NCBI RefSeq assembly: GCF_000708715.2
Contig: NZ_JENB01000012.1
Location: forward strand, 62,001-126,000
Direction: 5' to 3'
DNA length: 64,000 nt
Origin: Pseudomonas putida W15Oct28
GTDB lineage: Bacteria > Pseudomonadota > Gammaproteobacteria > Pseudomonadales > Pseudomonadaceae
Positions 15,768 through 24,801 of the stretch are shown piece by piece. The notes beneath the pieces were generated by a model. That model was not told the origin of the DNA, did not search any database, and saw only the letters and a program-made list of their open reading frames with translations. Position numbers and translations under genes: made by a program. Each line of letters opens with the position of its first letter. Position 1 is the stretch's first letter.

Positions 15768-16661
15768 TCAGGCGGACGCCGCTACCTGAGCCGGGCGCTT
15801 GACCTGCGGCTGCGAAGCGTTGGCCGCTGCGCCTTCCTCGATGGCCTGCTGAATCGCCTTGCGACGACGCTCTTCGCTGCGGCGGCTGAAGTACCAGACG
15901 AAGAAGGTCACCAGCGACACCGACAGCAGGATCAGGCTGGCCACGGCGTTGATCTCTGGCTTCACGCCCAGACGCACTGCCGAGAACACTTCCATCGGCA
16001 AGGTGGTCGAGCCCGGGCCGGACACGAAGCTTGCCAGCACCAGGTCGTCCAGCGACAGCGCGAACGACATCATGGCGCCCGCCGCCAGCGACGGCGCGAT
16101 CATCGGGATGGTGATCAGGAAGAACACCTTCCACGGCTTGGCACCCAGGTCCATCGCCGCTTCCTCGATCGACAGGTCCAGCTCACGCAGCCGCGCCGAT
16201 ACAACCACCGCCACATACGCCGCACAGAACGTGGTGTGGGCGATCCAGATGGTGACGATGCCGCGCTCCTGCGGCCAGCCGATCATCTGCGCCATGGCCA
16301 CGAACAGCAGCAACAGCGACAGACCGGTAATCACTTCAGGCATTACCAGCGGCGCGGTGACCAGGCCACCGAACAGCGTGCGGCCCTTGAAGCGGGTAAC
16401 CCGGGTCAGCACGAAGGCCGCCAGGGTACCCAGCGCCACCGCTGCCACCGCCGTGTAGCAGGCGATTTCCAGCGAGCGCATCACCGAACCCATCAGCTGG
16501 GTGTTGTCGAGCAGGCCGACGTACCACTTGATCGACCAGCCACCCCACACCGTCACCAGCTTGGAGGCGTTGAACGAGTAGATCACCAGGATCAGCATCG
16601 GCAGGTAGATGAACAGCAAGCCGAGCACCAGCATCAGCTTGGAGAAACTGAAGCGTTTCAT
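15768..16661 (-). CDS. spuH: Polyamine ABC transporter permease SpuH (PotI/PotC type)
   Basis: This 297-residue inner-membrane subunit of the putrescine/spermidine importer has about six helices. The first, near 10-32, begins SKLMLVLGLLFIYLPMLILV. The EAA loop is EEAAMDLGAKPWKVFFLITIP. The Lys/Arg-rich C-terminus ends in an Ala/Gln tail. It overlaps spuG by 4 bases and is the last gene of the spu transport operon, ending at the REP-bounded array. Confidence 0.93.
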   Translation of the reverse strand: MKRFSFSKLMLVLGLLFIYLPMLILVIYSFNASKLVTVWGGWSIKWYVGLLDNTQLMGSVMRSLEIACYTAVAAVALGTLAAFVLTRVTRFKGRTLFGGLVTAPLVMPEVITGLSLLLLFVAMAQMIGWPQERGIVTIWIAHTTFCAAYVAVVVSARLRELDLSIEEAAMDLGAKPWKVFFLITIPMIAPSLAAGAMMSFALSLDDLVLASFVSGPGSTTLPMEVFSAVRLGVKPEINAVASLILLSVSLVTFFVWYFSRRSEERRRKAIQQAIEEGAAANASQPQVKRPAQVAASA

Positions 16662-17578
16662 GCGCGACCCTCCATTTCTTTGGCCTGGCTGCGGTTGAAC
16701 AGCAGGATCGGCACAATCAGGATCGCCAGCATCACTACGGCAAGCGCAGATGCCACCGGCCAGTCACGGTTGTTGAAGAACTCTTGCCACAGCACCTTGC
16801 CGATCATCAGGGTTTCCGGGCCGCCGAGCAGTTCAGGGATCACGAACTCGCCCACCACCGGGATGAACACCAGCATGCAGCCGGCGATGATGCCGTTTTT
16901 CGACAGCGGCACGGTGATTTTCCAGAAGCTGTTGAAGGTGCTCGAACCCAGGTCCGATGCCGCTTCCAGCAGGCTCTGGTCATGCTTCACCAGGTTGGCG
17001 AACAGCGGCAGGATCATGAACGGCAGGTACGAATAGACCACGCCGATGTACACCGCCAGGTTGGTGTTGAGGATTTGCAGCGGCTGGTCGATCAACCCGG
17101 TCCACAGCAGGAACCCGTTGAGCAGCCCGTTGTTGCTGAGGATGCCCATCCAGGCGTAGACGCGAATCAGGATCGCGGTCCAGGTCGGCATCATGATCAG
17201 CAGCAGCAGGACGGTCTGGGTCTCCTTCTTGGCGTTGGCAATGGCGTAGGCCATCGGGAAGCCGATCAGCAGGCACAGCAGGGTGCTGATGAAAGCCATC
17301 TTCAGCGAGCCCAGGTAAGCCGAGAGGTACAGCTCATCCTCGGTCAACAAGCCATAGTTGGCCAGGTTCAGCACCAGCTGGATCTTGTCTTCGACGTAGC
17401 TGTAGATCTCGGTATACGGCGGGATCGCCACGTCGGCTTCGGCGAAGCTGATCTTCAGCACGATGAAGAACGGCAGCATGAAGAACAGGAACAGCCAGAT
17501 GAACGGCACGCCGATCACCACGTGCCGCCCCTTCGGGGTCAGGCGCTGGAAGGCTCGCTTGAGCTTGCGCAGTTTCAT
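16658..17578 (-). CDS. spuG: Polyamine ABC transporter permease SpuG (PotH/PotB type)
   Basis: The gene encodes the partner permease, 306 residues starting MKLRKLKRAFQRLTPKGRHV. I chose 17578 because its ATG overlaps the spuF stop as ATGA; the frame could extend to 17614 but would then lie further inside spuF. Six helices are visible, with FIWLFLFFMLPFFIVLKISF first. The EAA loop is LEAASDLGSSTFNSFWKITVP. Spacing shows a tightly coupled operon with spuF and spuH. Confidence 0.93.
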   Translation of the reverse strand: MKLRKLKRAFQRLTPKGRHVVIGVPFIWLFLFFMLPFFIVLKISFAEADVAIPPYTEIYSYVEDKIQLVLNLANYGLLTEDELYLSAYLGSLKMAFISTLLCLLIGFPMAYAIANAKKETQTVLLLLIMMPTWTAILIRVYAWMGILSNNGLLNGFLLWTGLIDQPLQILNTNLAVYIGVVYSYLPFMILPLFANLVKHDQSLLEAASDLGSSTFNSFWKITVPLSKNGIIAGCMLVFIPVVGEFVIPELLGGPETLMIGKVLWQEFFNNRDWPVASALAVVMLAILIVPILLFNRSQAKEMEGRA

Positions 17579-18717
17579 GACCGCAGTACCACGCCGCTGT
17601 CGTCTTCCCACCATACGTACACTTCATCGCCCCAGGTCGGGCGGGTGCCCTGGCGCTCGGCGTTGGCGACGAACGACTGCACCACCTTGCCGCTCGGCAG
17701 CTCGACGTAGAACACCGAGTGGCCGCCCAGGTAGGCGATGTCGTGGACCTTGCCGCGCGACCAGTTGTGCTCGCAGGTCGGCTGCTGGGTAGTGACCAGC
17801 ATCTTCTCCGGGCGCAGGGCGTAGGTGATGTGCTTGTCTTCCACCGAAGTGGTGATGCCGTGGCCGACGTAGATCTTGCGCTCCAGCTCCGGGCTGGCAA
17901 TGATCGCGTGGCCTTCGGCGTCGTCGACCACTTCACCTTCGAACAGGTTGACGTTGCCGATGAACTCGCACACCAGGCGGCTGGTCGGCGTTTCGTAGAT
18001 ATCCACAGGCGAGCCGATCTGGGCGATCCAGCCCAGGTGCATGATGGCGATACGCTGGGCCATGGTCATGGCCTCTTCCTGGTCGTGGGTCACCATCACG
18101 CAGGTCACGCCCACGCGCTCGATGATCTCCACCAGCTCCAGCTGCATCTGCGAACGCAGTTTCTTGTCCAGCGCACCCATCGGCTCGTCGAGCAGCAGCA
18201 GCTTGGGGCGCTTGGCCAGAGAGCGGGCCAGGGCCACGCGCTGACGCTGGCCACCGGACAGCTGGTGCGGTTTACGCTTGGCGTACTGGGTCATGTGCAC
18301 CAGCTTGAGCATCTCGGCCACGCGGGCGTCGATGTCAGCCTTTGGCAGCTTGTCCTGCTGCAGGCCGAAGGCGATGTTCTGCGCCACGGTCATGTGCGGG
18401 AACAGCGCGTAGGACTGGAACATCATGTTGATCGGCCGCTCGTAGGGCGGCATGTCGGTGATGTCGACGCCGTCGAGCAGGATCCGCCCTTCGGTAGGGC
18501 GCTCGAAGCCGGCCAGCATGCGCAGCAGGGTCGATTTGCCGGAACCGGAGCCACCCAGCAGGGCGAAGATCTCGCCCTTGCGGATTTCCAGTGACACATC
18601 GTCTACGGCGATGGTTTCGTCGAACTTCTTCGTGACCCGGTCGATTTTGACCAGCACCTGCTTGGGTTGCTGGCCACCCTCGAGGGCTTTCTTATAGGCA
18701 CCGGAGGCAACTGCCAT
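17575..18717 (-). CDS. spuF: Polyamine ABC transporter ATP-binding protein SpuF (PotG/PotA type)
   Basis: This 380-residue ATPase drives polyamine import. Walker A GGSGSGKS is at 55-62, Q-loop FQSYALFPHM at about 100-109, signature LSGGQRQR at 153-160, Walker B LLLLDEPMGALDKK and switch [13 protein letters not shown]-terminal TOBE domain (about 280-380) is present. The start at 18717 has GGGAG about 8 bases upstream; a longer frame to 18735 would place it before that site. The gene lies 60 bases after the substrate-binding gene spuE. Confidence 0.94.
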   Translation of the reverse strand: MAVASGAYKKALEGGQQPKQVLVKIDRVTKKFDETIAVDDVSLEIRKGEIFALLGGSGSGKSTLLRMLAGFERPTEGRILLDGVDITDMPPYERPINMMFQSYALFPHMTVAQNIAFGLQQDKLPKADIDARVAEMLKLVHMTQYAKRKPHQLSGGQRQRVALARSLAKRPKLLLLDEPMGALDKKLRSQMQLELVEIIERVGVTCVMVTHDQEEAMTMAQRIAIMHLGWIAQIGSPVDIYETPTSRLVCEFIGNVNLFEGEVVDDAEGHAIIASPELERKIYVGHGITTSVEDKHITYALRPEKMLVTTQQPTCEHNWSRGKVHDIAYLGGHSVFYVELPSGKVVQSFVANAERQGTRPTWGDEVYVWWEDDSGVVLRS

Positions 18718-18777
18718 GAGTGAAACTCCCAACAAGATTTGTGTGCCCGCCCCTGCTTGGGCGGCGGGCCTGGATTG

Positions 18778-19941
<1,164 letters not shown>

Positions 19942-20030
19942 TTACCTTCGCAGCTTCGATGCCGCAATCATCAATTGCCTTTCACTGGCTCCGGGCCGGA
20001 AAAGCCCGGCCCAGAGGTGTCGCATCGGGC

Positions 20031-21128
20031 TTATTTGCCCGACTTGATCTTGGTCCAGCTGCGGGTGATCACACGCTGCACAGAAGCGTCAGGCGCAGCG
20101 ATCGCGTACAGCTGCTTCTTCACTTCGGCAGGCGGGTAGATGCTCGGGTCACCGCTGATGTCTTTGTCCACCAGCGCAGTGGCAGCCTGGTTGCCGTTCG
20201 GGAAGCGCACGGCGTTGGTGATCTCGGCCATGATTTCCGGCTGCAGCAGGAAGTTCATGAACTGGTAGGCCTCATCCTTGTGCTCGGCATCTTTCGGGAT
20301 GGCGACCATGTCGTAGAAAGTACCGGCGCCTTCTTTCGGAATGACGTAGTCCACTTTGACCTTGTCGCCGGCTTCGTGGGCGCGGGCCTTGGACTGCTCC
20401 AGGTCACCCGAGTAACCGACAGCCACGCAGATGTTGCCGTTGGCCATGTCGCCGATGTACTTGGACGAGTGGAAGTAGGTGATCGAAGGACGAATCTTGA
20501 GGAACAGGTCCTCGGCGGCTTTCAGGTCTTCTTTCTTGGTGCTGTTGCTCGGCAGGCCCAGGTAGTGCAGCGCGGCCGGCAGCATTTCGGTTGGTGCATC
20601 GAGGAAGCTCACACCGCAGCTTTTGAGCTTGGCGATGTTCTCAGGCTTGAACACGACATCCCACGAGTCGATCTTGTCCACGCCCAGCGCGGCCTTGACC
20701 TTCTCCGGGTTGTAGCCGATGCCGATCGAGCCCCACATGTACGGGAAGGCGTGCTGGTTGTCCTTGTCGCTGGCATCGCCAACGGCTTTGAGCAGGTCCG
20801 GGTCGAGGTTTTTCCAGTTCGGCAGCTTGGAACGGTCCAGTTCCTGGTACACACCCGCCTTGATCTGTTTGGCCAGGAAGTTGTTGGACGGCACCACGAT
20901 GTCGTAGCCCGACTTGCCTGCCAGCAGCTTGGCTTCAAGGGTTTCGTTGCTGTCGAATACGTCGTACTTGACCTTGATACCGGTCTGCTTCTCGAACTTG
21001 GCGATGGTGTCCGGCGCGATGTAGTCCGACCAGTTGTAGACGTTCAACACCTTGTCGTCAGCCTGTGCAGCAGTAGCCATGGCACCCATCAGGGCTGCGG
21101 CCAGCAACGTCTTGCCCATTTTATTCAT
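20031..21128 (-). CDS. spuD: Putrescine-binding periplasmic protein SpuD-like
   Basis: This second PotF-family binding protein, 365 residues, starts [20 protein letters not shown] with a signal peptide ending AAQADDK. The ATG at 21128 has GGAG 7 bases upstream. Binding-site words shared with its paralogue are [45 protein letters not shown] and the C-terminal [13 protein letters not shown]. It lies 158 bases upstream of spuE and 330 bases downstream of spuC, in a gap with two strong inverted repeats that may separate enzyme and transporter transcripts. Confidence 0.93.
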   Translation of the reverse strand: MNKMGKTLLAAALMGAMATAAQADDKVLNVYNWSDYIAPDTIAKFEKQTGIKVKYDVFDSNETLEAKLLAGKSGYDIVVPSNNFLAKQIKAGVYQELDRSKLPNWKNLDPDLLKAVGDASDKDNQHAFPYMWGSIGIGYNPEKVKAALGVDKIDSWDVVFKPENIAKLKSCGVSFLDAPTEMLPAALHYLGLPSNSTKKEDLKAAEDLFLKIRPSITYFHSSKYIGDMANGNICVAVGYSGDLEQSKARAHEAGDKVKVDYVIPKEGAGTFYDMVAIPKDAEHKDEAYQFMNFLLQPEIMAEITNAVRFPNGNQAATALVDKDISGDPSIYPPAEVKKQLYAIAAPDASVQRVITRSWTKIKSGK

Positions 21129-21224
21129 GCGTCATGCTCCAGAATTTTTATTTAGCCATCTGTTCAGCAGCCAGGACCTACGGTGCAGAGCGCGCGGCGA
21201 CTGAAACAGTCGCTAGTCTGGCAA

Positions 21225-21264
21225 GTTACAAGGCTCTGTTTCAAGGTAAGCAGAGCCTTGTAAC
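21225..21264 (-). terminator. Perfect 14-bp hairpin ahead of spuD
   Basis: GTTACAAGGCTCTG (21225-21238) and CAGAGCCTTGTAAC (21251-21264) pair perfectly around a 12-base loop. No T-run follows on either strand, so it may be a Rho-independent-like attenuator, an mRNA-processing stem or an operator rather than a classical terminator. Confidence 0.4.
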
Positions 21265-21282
21265 GACTTAATGTCACATCAA

Positions 21283-21442
21283 AGAGGCCTGAGTGGCTGT
21301 TTTGAATATTCAAGTTCGAGTGCAAGGATTTACTGGGCAAGGCGGCACGACGAGTCGTAGCCAGCTACGGCGAGAAGTGCCAACGCCGCTCAGTAAAACC
21401 TTGTGCCGAAATTGAGTATTCAAAACAGTCATTCAGGCCTCT
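21283..21442. mobile_element. MITE-like long inverted repeat between spuC and spuD
   Basis: The left end AGAGGCCTGAGTGGCTGTTT (from 21283) and the reverse complement of the right end AGAGGCCTGAATGACTGTTT (from 21442) match, and the match continues to TTGAATAYTCAA; about 29 of the first 33 positions agree. Pairing resumes further in (AAGG-TTTACTG-GC and GCCAGCTACGGCGAGAAG against CTTCTCGCCGTAGCTGG), so nearly the whole 160 bases can fold on itself. It has no coding capacity. It could instead be an RNA-structure element. Confidence 0.55.
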
Positions 21443-21458
21443 CCAGCCTAGCAGGTGA

Positions 21459-22820
21459 TCAGTTGATCGCCTCCAAGGTCAGGTCGAGGCATTTGCGGGC
21501 CTTTTCCACCAGTTCGTCGATCTCCGCGTGGCTGATGACCAGCGGCGGCGCGATGATCATGGTGTCCCCCACCGCACGCATGATCAGGCCGTTTTCGAAG
21601 CAGAAGGTGCGGCAGATCATGCCCACGCCCTTGCCCTCGTAACGGCTGCGGGTGGCCTTGTCCTTGACCAGCTCGATCGCGCCAAGCATGCCAAGGCCGC
21701 GTACTTCACCCACCAGCGGGTGGTCCTGCAGCTCACGCAAACGCTTTTGCAAATACGGTGCCGCTTCAGTGCGCGCCTTCTCGACAATTTTCTCGTCGCG
21801 CAGGATGCGCAGGTTTTCCAGGCCCACCGCGGCCGCTACCGGGTGGCCCGAATAGGTGAAGCCGTGGTTGAAGTCACCGCCTTCGCTGATCACCTTGGCC
21901 ACTGTGTCACGCACGATCACACCGCCCATGGGGATGTAACCGGAGGTCAGGCCTTTGGCGATGGTCATCAGGTCGGGTTTGAGGTCGTAGTAGTCAGAGC
22001 CGAACCACTCCCCGGTACGGCCGAAACCACAGATGACTTCGTCGGCAACGAACAGGATGTCGTACTTGGCGAGAATCTCCTTCACCTTCGGCCAGTAGGT
22101 GTCCGGTGGGATGATCACGCCGCCGGCGCCCTGGATAGGCTCGGCGATGAAGGCGGCGACGTTGTCTTCGCCGACTTCGAGAATTTTCTGCTCCAGCTGC
22201 TCGGCCGCCCATACACCGAACGCATCCGGGGTCATGTCACCGCCTTCGCCGAACCAGTAAGGCTGCGGGATATGCACGATGCCCGGGATCGGCAGGCCGC
22301 CCTGCTCGTGCATGCCGCTCATGCCGCCCAGGCAGGCACCGGCGAAGGTGGAGCCGTGGTAGCCGTTGATACGGCCGATGATGGTCTGCTTGTGCGGCTT
22401 GCCCTTCAGCGCCCAGTAGTGGCGCACCATGCGCAGCACGGTGTCGTTGCCTTCGGAGCCGGAGCCGGTGAAGAACACATGGGTCATGCCCTCGGGCGCC
22501 ACATCGGTAATGGCCTTGGCCAGTTCCAGTGCAGGCGGGTGGGCCGTCTGGAAGAACAGGTTGTAGTACGGCAGCTCGCGCATCTGCTTTTCTGCCGCCT
22601 GCACCAGCTCTTCACGGCCGTAACCGACCGCCACGCACCACAGGCCCGCCATGCCGTCGAGGATCTTGTGCCCCTCGCTGTCCCACAAATGCACCCCTTG
22701 GGCCTTGGTGATGATGCGCGGCCCCTTCTCTTTCAGTTGCTTGTAGTCACTGAAAGGTGCGAGATGGTGCTCCCCGCTCAGGGTTTGCCATTCACGGGTT
22801 TGCGGGTTGTTGGTGCTCAT
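21459..22820 (-). CDS. spuC: Putrescine-pyruvate aminotransferase SpuC (class III, PLP)
   Basis: This 453-residue fold-type I aminotransferase transfers the amino group of putrescine or related polyamines to pyruvate. The PLP-binding lysine is Lys289 in MTIAKGLTSGYIPMG; the cofactor aspartate lies in LFVADEVICGFGRTG (Asp260) and the phosphate-binding turn is TGSGSEGNDT (119-128). CGGAG precedes the ATG. It lies 48 bases after spuI on the same strand, so both are probably co-transcribed. The protein is not truncated; family length is about 450-460. Confidence 0.94.
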   Translation of the reverse strand: MSTNNPQTREWQTLSGEHHLAPFSDYKQLKEKGPRIITKAQGVHLWDSEGHKILDGMAGLWCVAVGYGREELVQAAEKQMRELPYYNLFFQTAHPPALELAKAITDVAPEGMTHVFFTGSGSEGNDTVLRMVRHYWALKGKPHKQTIIGRINGYHGSTFAGACLGGMSGMHEQGGLPIPGIVHIPQPYWFGEGGDMTPDAFGVWAAEQLEQKILEVGEDNVAAFIAEPIQGAGGVIIPPDTYWPKVKEILAKYDILFVADEVICGFGRTGEWFGSDYYDLKPDLMTIAKGLTSGYIPMGGVIVRDTVAKVISEGGDFNHGFTYSGHPVAAAVGLENLRILRDEKIVEKARTEAAPYLQKRLRELQDHPLVGEVRGLGMLGAIELVKDKATRSRYEGKGVGMICRTFCFENGLIMRAVGDTMIIAPPLVISHAEIDELVEKARKCLDLTLEAIN

Positions 22821-22868
22821 GTGCTTCTCCGTTGTTCGACAGCCGCGCTCCAGCGGCCCCAGGGTTTA

Positions 22869-24227
22869 TCAGACAGCGAACAGCAGGAACTCACGCTCCC
22901 AGGAACTGATGACACGCTTGAAGTTTTCGTGCTCGGCGCGCTTGGTTGCGACGTAGCCGGTGATGAACTTCTTGCCCAGGTACTGCACCAGCGCACGGCT
23001 GTTTTCCATGCGCTCCAGGGCGTCTTCAATGGTCAGCGGCAAGCGCAGGTTGCGGCGTTCGTAGCCACGGCCCTGTACCGGCGCGCTGGCCTGAATGCCT
23101 TCGACCATGCCGATGTAGCCACACAGCAGGCTGGCAGCAATGGCCAGGTACGGGTTGGCGTCGGCACCCGGCAGGCGGTTCTCGACCCGGCGGCTTTGCG
23201 GGCCGGCATCCGGTACGCGCAGGCCGACGGTGCGGTTTTCTTCGCCCCACTCCACGTTCACCGGCGCCGACGTGTCGGGCAGGAAGCGGCGGAACGAGTT
23301 GACGTTGGGGGCGAACAGCGGCAGCGCCTCGGGGATGAACTTCTGCAGGCCACCGATGTGGTGGAGGAACAGCTCGCTCATGCTGCCGTCTTCATTGCTG
23401 AAGATGTTCTTGCCGGTGGCCACGTCGACCACGCTCTGGTGCAGGTGCATGGCACTGCCCGGCTCGCCGGTCATCGGCTTGGCCATGAAGGTGGCAGCCA
23501 CGTTGTGCTTGAGCGCCGCCTCGCGCATGGTGCGCTTGAACACCAGGATCTGGTCGGCCAGGTGCAGGGCGTCGCCGTGACGGAAGTTGATTTCCATCTG
23601 CGCCGTGCCGTCTTCGTGGATCAGCGTGTCCAGGTCCAGCTGCTGCAGTTCGCACCAGTCGTAGACGTCTTCGAACAGCGGGTCGAATTCGTTGGCGGCT
23701 TCGATCGAGAACGACTGGCGGCCGGTTTCCGGGCGGCCCGAACGGCCTACGGGGGGCTGCAACGGGAAGTCCGGGTCTTCGCTGCGCTTGGTCAGGTAGA
23801 ACTCCATCTCGGGCGCGACAATCGGCTGCCAGCCCTTGTCTGCGTAAAGCTGGAGGACTTTCTTCAAGACGTTGCGTGGCGACAGCTCGACCGGGTTGCC
23901 CTTCTTGTCGTAGGTGTCGTGGATCACCTGTGCAGTCGGCTCGATGGCCCACGGTACAAGGAACACGGCATTCTCGTCGGGCCGGCAGATCATGTCGATG
24001 TCGGCCGGGTCGAGCAGTTCGTAATAGATGTCGTCATCGACATAGTCGCCGGTCACGGTCTGCAGCAGCACGCTCTCGGGCAGGCGCATGCCTTTTTCGG
24101 CGATGAATTTGTTGGTGGGCGAAATCTTGCCGCGCGTAATGCCGGTCAGGTCACTGATCATGCATTCGACTTCGGTGATCTTGTGCTCTTTCAACCAATC
24201 GGTGAGCTGGTCGAGGTTGTTACTCAT
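22869..24227 (-). CDS. spuI: Gamma-glutamylpolyamine synthetase SpuI (glutamine synthetase-like)
   Basis: This 452-residue glutamine synthetase homologue probably joins glutamate to putrescine or other polyamines with ATP in the gamma-glutamylation route. GS landmarks are EVECMISDLTGITRGKI at the N-terminus, the metal/glutamate segment VAPEMEFYL, MEINFRHGDAL, the ATP-site FMAKPMTGEPGSAMHLHQS, RRFLPDTSAPVNVEWGEENR and GADANPYLAIAASL. It lacks the adenylylation-site region of housekeeping GlnA. It starts a spuI-spuC-spuDEFGH series and is divergent from spuB across 574 bases. Confidence 0.92.
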   Translation of the reverse strand: MSNNLDQLTDWLKEHKITEVECMISDLTGITRGKISPTNKFIAEKGMRLPESVLLQTVTGDYVDDDIYYELLDPADIDMICRPDENAVFLVPWAIEPTAQVIHDTYDKKGNPVELSPRNVLKKVLQLYADKGWQPIVAPEMEFYLTKRSEDPDFPLQPPVGRSGRPETGRQSFSIEAANEFDPLFEDVYDWCELQQLDLDTLIHEDGTAQMEINFRHGDALHLADQILVFKRTMREAALKHNVAATFMAKPMTGEPGSAMHLHQSVVDVATGKNIFSNEDGSMSELFLHHIGGLQKFIPEALPLFAPNVNSFRRFLPDTSAPVNVEWGEENRTVGLRVPDAGPQSRRVENRLPGADANPYLAIAASLLCGYIGMVEGIQASAPVQGRGYERRNLRLPLTIEDALERMENSRALVQYLGKKFITGYVATKRAEHENFKRVISSWEREFLLFAV

Positions 24228-24632
24228 AAATACCTCAGGAGGTAAGGTGGGCCGCGCATTGATTCTGGATGGAGTAGATTGCTAAAGCAAAAACCCCCGC
24301 GCAGCGCCGCAGTGGATACACTGAAAACGAGTGTGTCCATAATGAGTTCGAAGGGCAGGAAGACGAAGCGAAGGGCGGTAAGCCGCTACGAGGGCGGGCC
24401 CGGAAGCGCCAAACGTCAATTATTGCGGCCAGGGCGACCACGCCATTGACGAAGCTTGCAAAAACGACAGAGGTACCCGTTGGCACTGCGCAGGCAGTGC
24501 TTTCAGGTCGCGGCAAGCGGACCATGTGACCCTCGTATTATTGTGTTCTGGGTTGTGACCGAGCTTAGCCTTGTTCATTTTTTTACACAACACCCGCGTA
24601 AAAAATAAAAGACGGCACGCTTGAGATAGCCC

Positions 24633-24644
24633 TTCACACGTGAA
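24633..24644. promoter_or_regulatory. Operator-like palindrome upstream of spuB
   Basis: TTCACACGTGAA is self-complementary at 10 of 12 positions (only the central pair fails) and lies about 160 bases before spuB. It could be a site for a polyamine-responsive repressor; this is inference. Confidence 0.3.
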
Positions 24645-24653
24645 ATAGCGGAT

Positions 24654-24699
24654 AATGGCACGCCCCGATATGCAGCAAATCTGCCGTAGATGTGCCATT
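24654..24699. promoter_or_regulatory. 8-bp inverted repeat upstream of spuB
   Basis: AATGGCAC (24654-24661) and GTGCCATT (24692-24699) are perfect complements separated by 30 bases, just ahead of a TTGACA box at 24720. It could be paired half-sites of an activator. Confidence 0.3.
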
Positions 24700-24801
24700 T
24701 CAGGGCATCATTGGGTTGGCTTGACATCAGTATGGCTTTTCGATTGACTGGTCCTGCAAGCCCCCCTTGATTGATATTTTTAACAACAAAGGTGTTGCAT
24801 C

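Larger units (their letters stand above)
21129..21458. other. spuC-spuD gap with a hairpin and a MITE-like element
   Basis: No gene is supported in these 330 bases. The region holds a perfect 14-bp hairpin (21225-21264) and a 160-base long inverted repeat (21283-21442). The remainder (21140-21220) may contain the spuD promoter, but no clear box was fixed. Confidence 0.6.
24228..24801. other. Divergent control region between spuI and spuB
   Basis: No gene is supported in these 574 bases between two divergent glutamylpolyamine synthetase genes. Visible features are an imperfect hairpin TGGATACACT/AGTGTGTCCA (24310-24340), A/T-rich stretches (24530-24612), the near-palindrome TTCACACGTGAA (24633-24644), an 8-bp inverted repeat AATGGCAC/GTGCCATT (24654-24699) and a TTGACA at 24720 that could be a -35 box for spuB. 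The length suggests several regulator sites and perhaps a long 5' leader. Confidence 0.55.

Noticed and set aside
21528..24245. 905-codon plus-strand ORF opposite spuC and spuI
   Set aside because: It spans two well-supported minus-strand genes and the gap between them and resembles no family.
24655..24685. Sigma-54 promoter upstream of spuB
   Set aside because: TGGCACG is present, but the following GC lies at the wrong distance (13 rather than 10 bases from GG).
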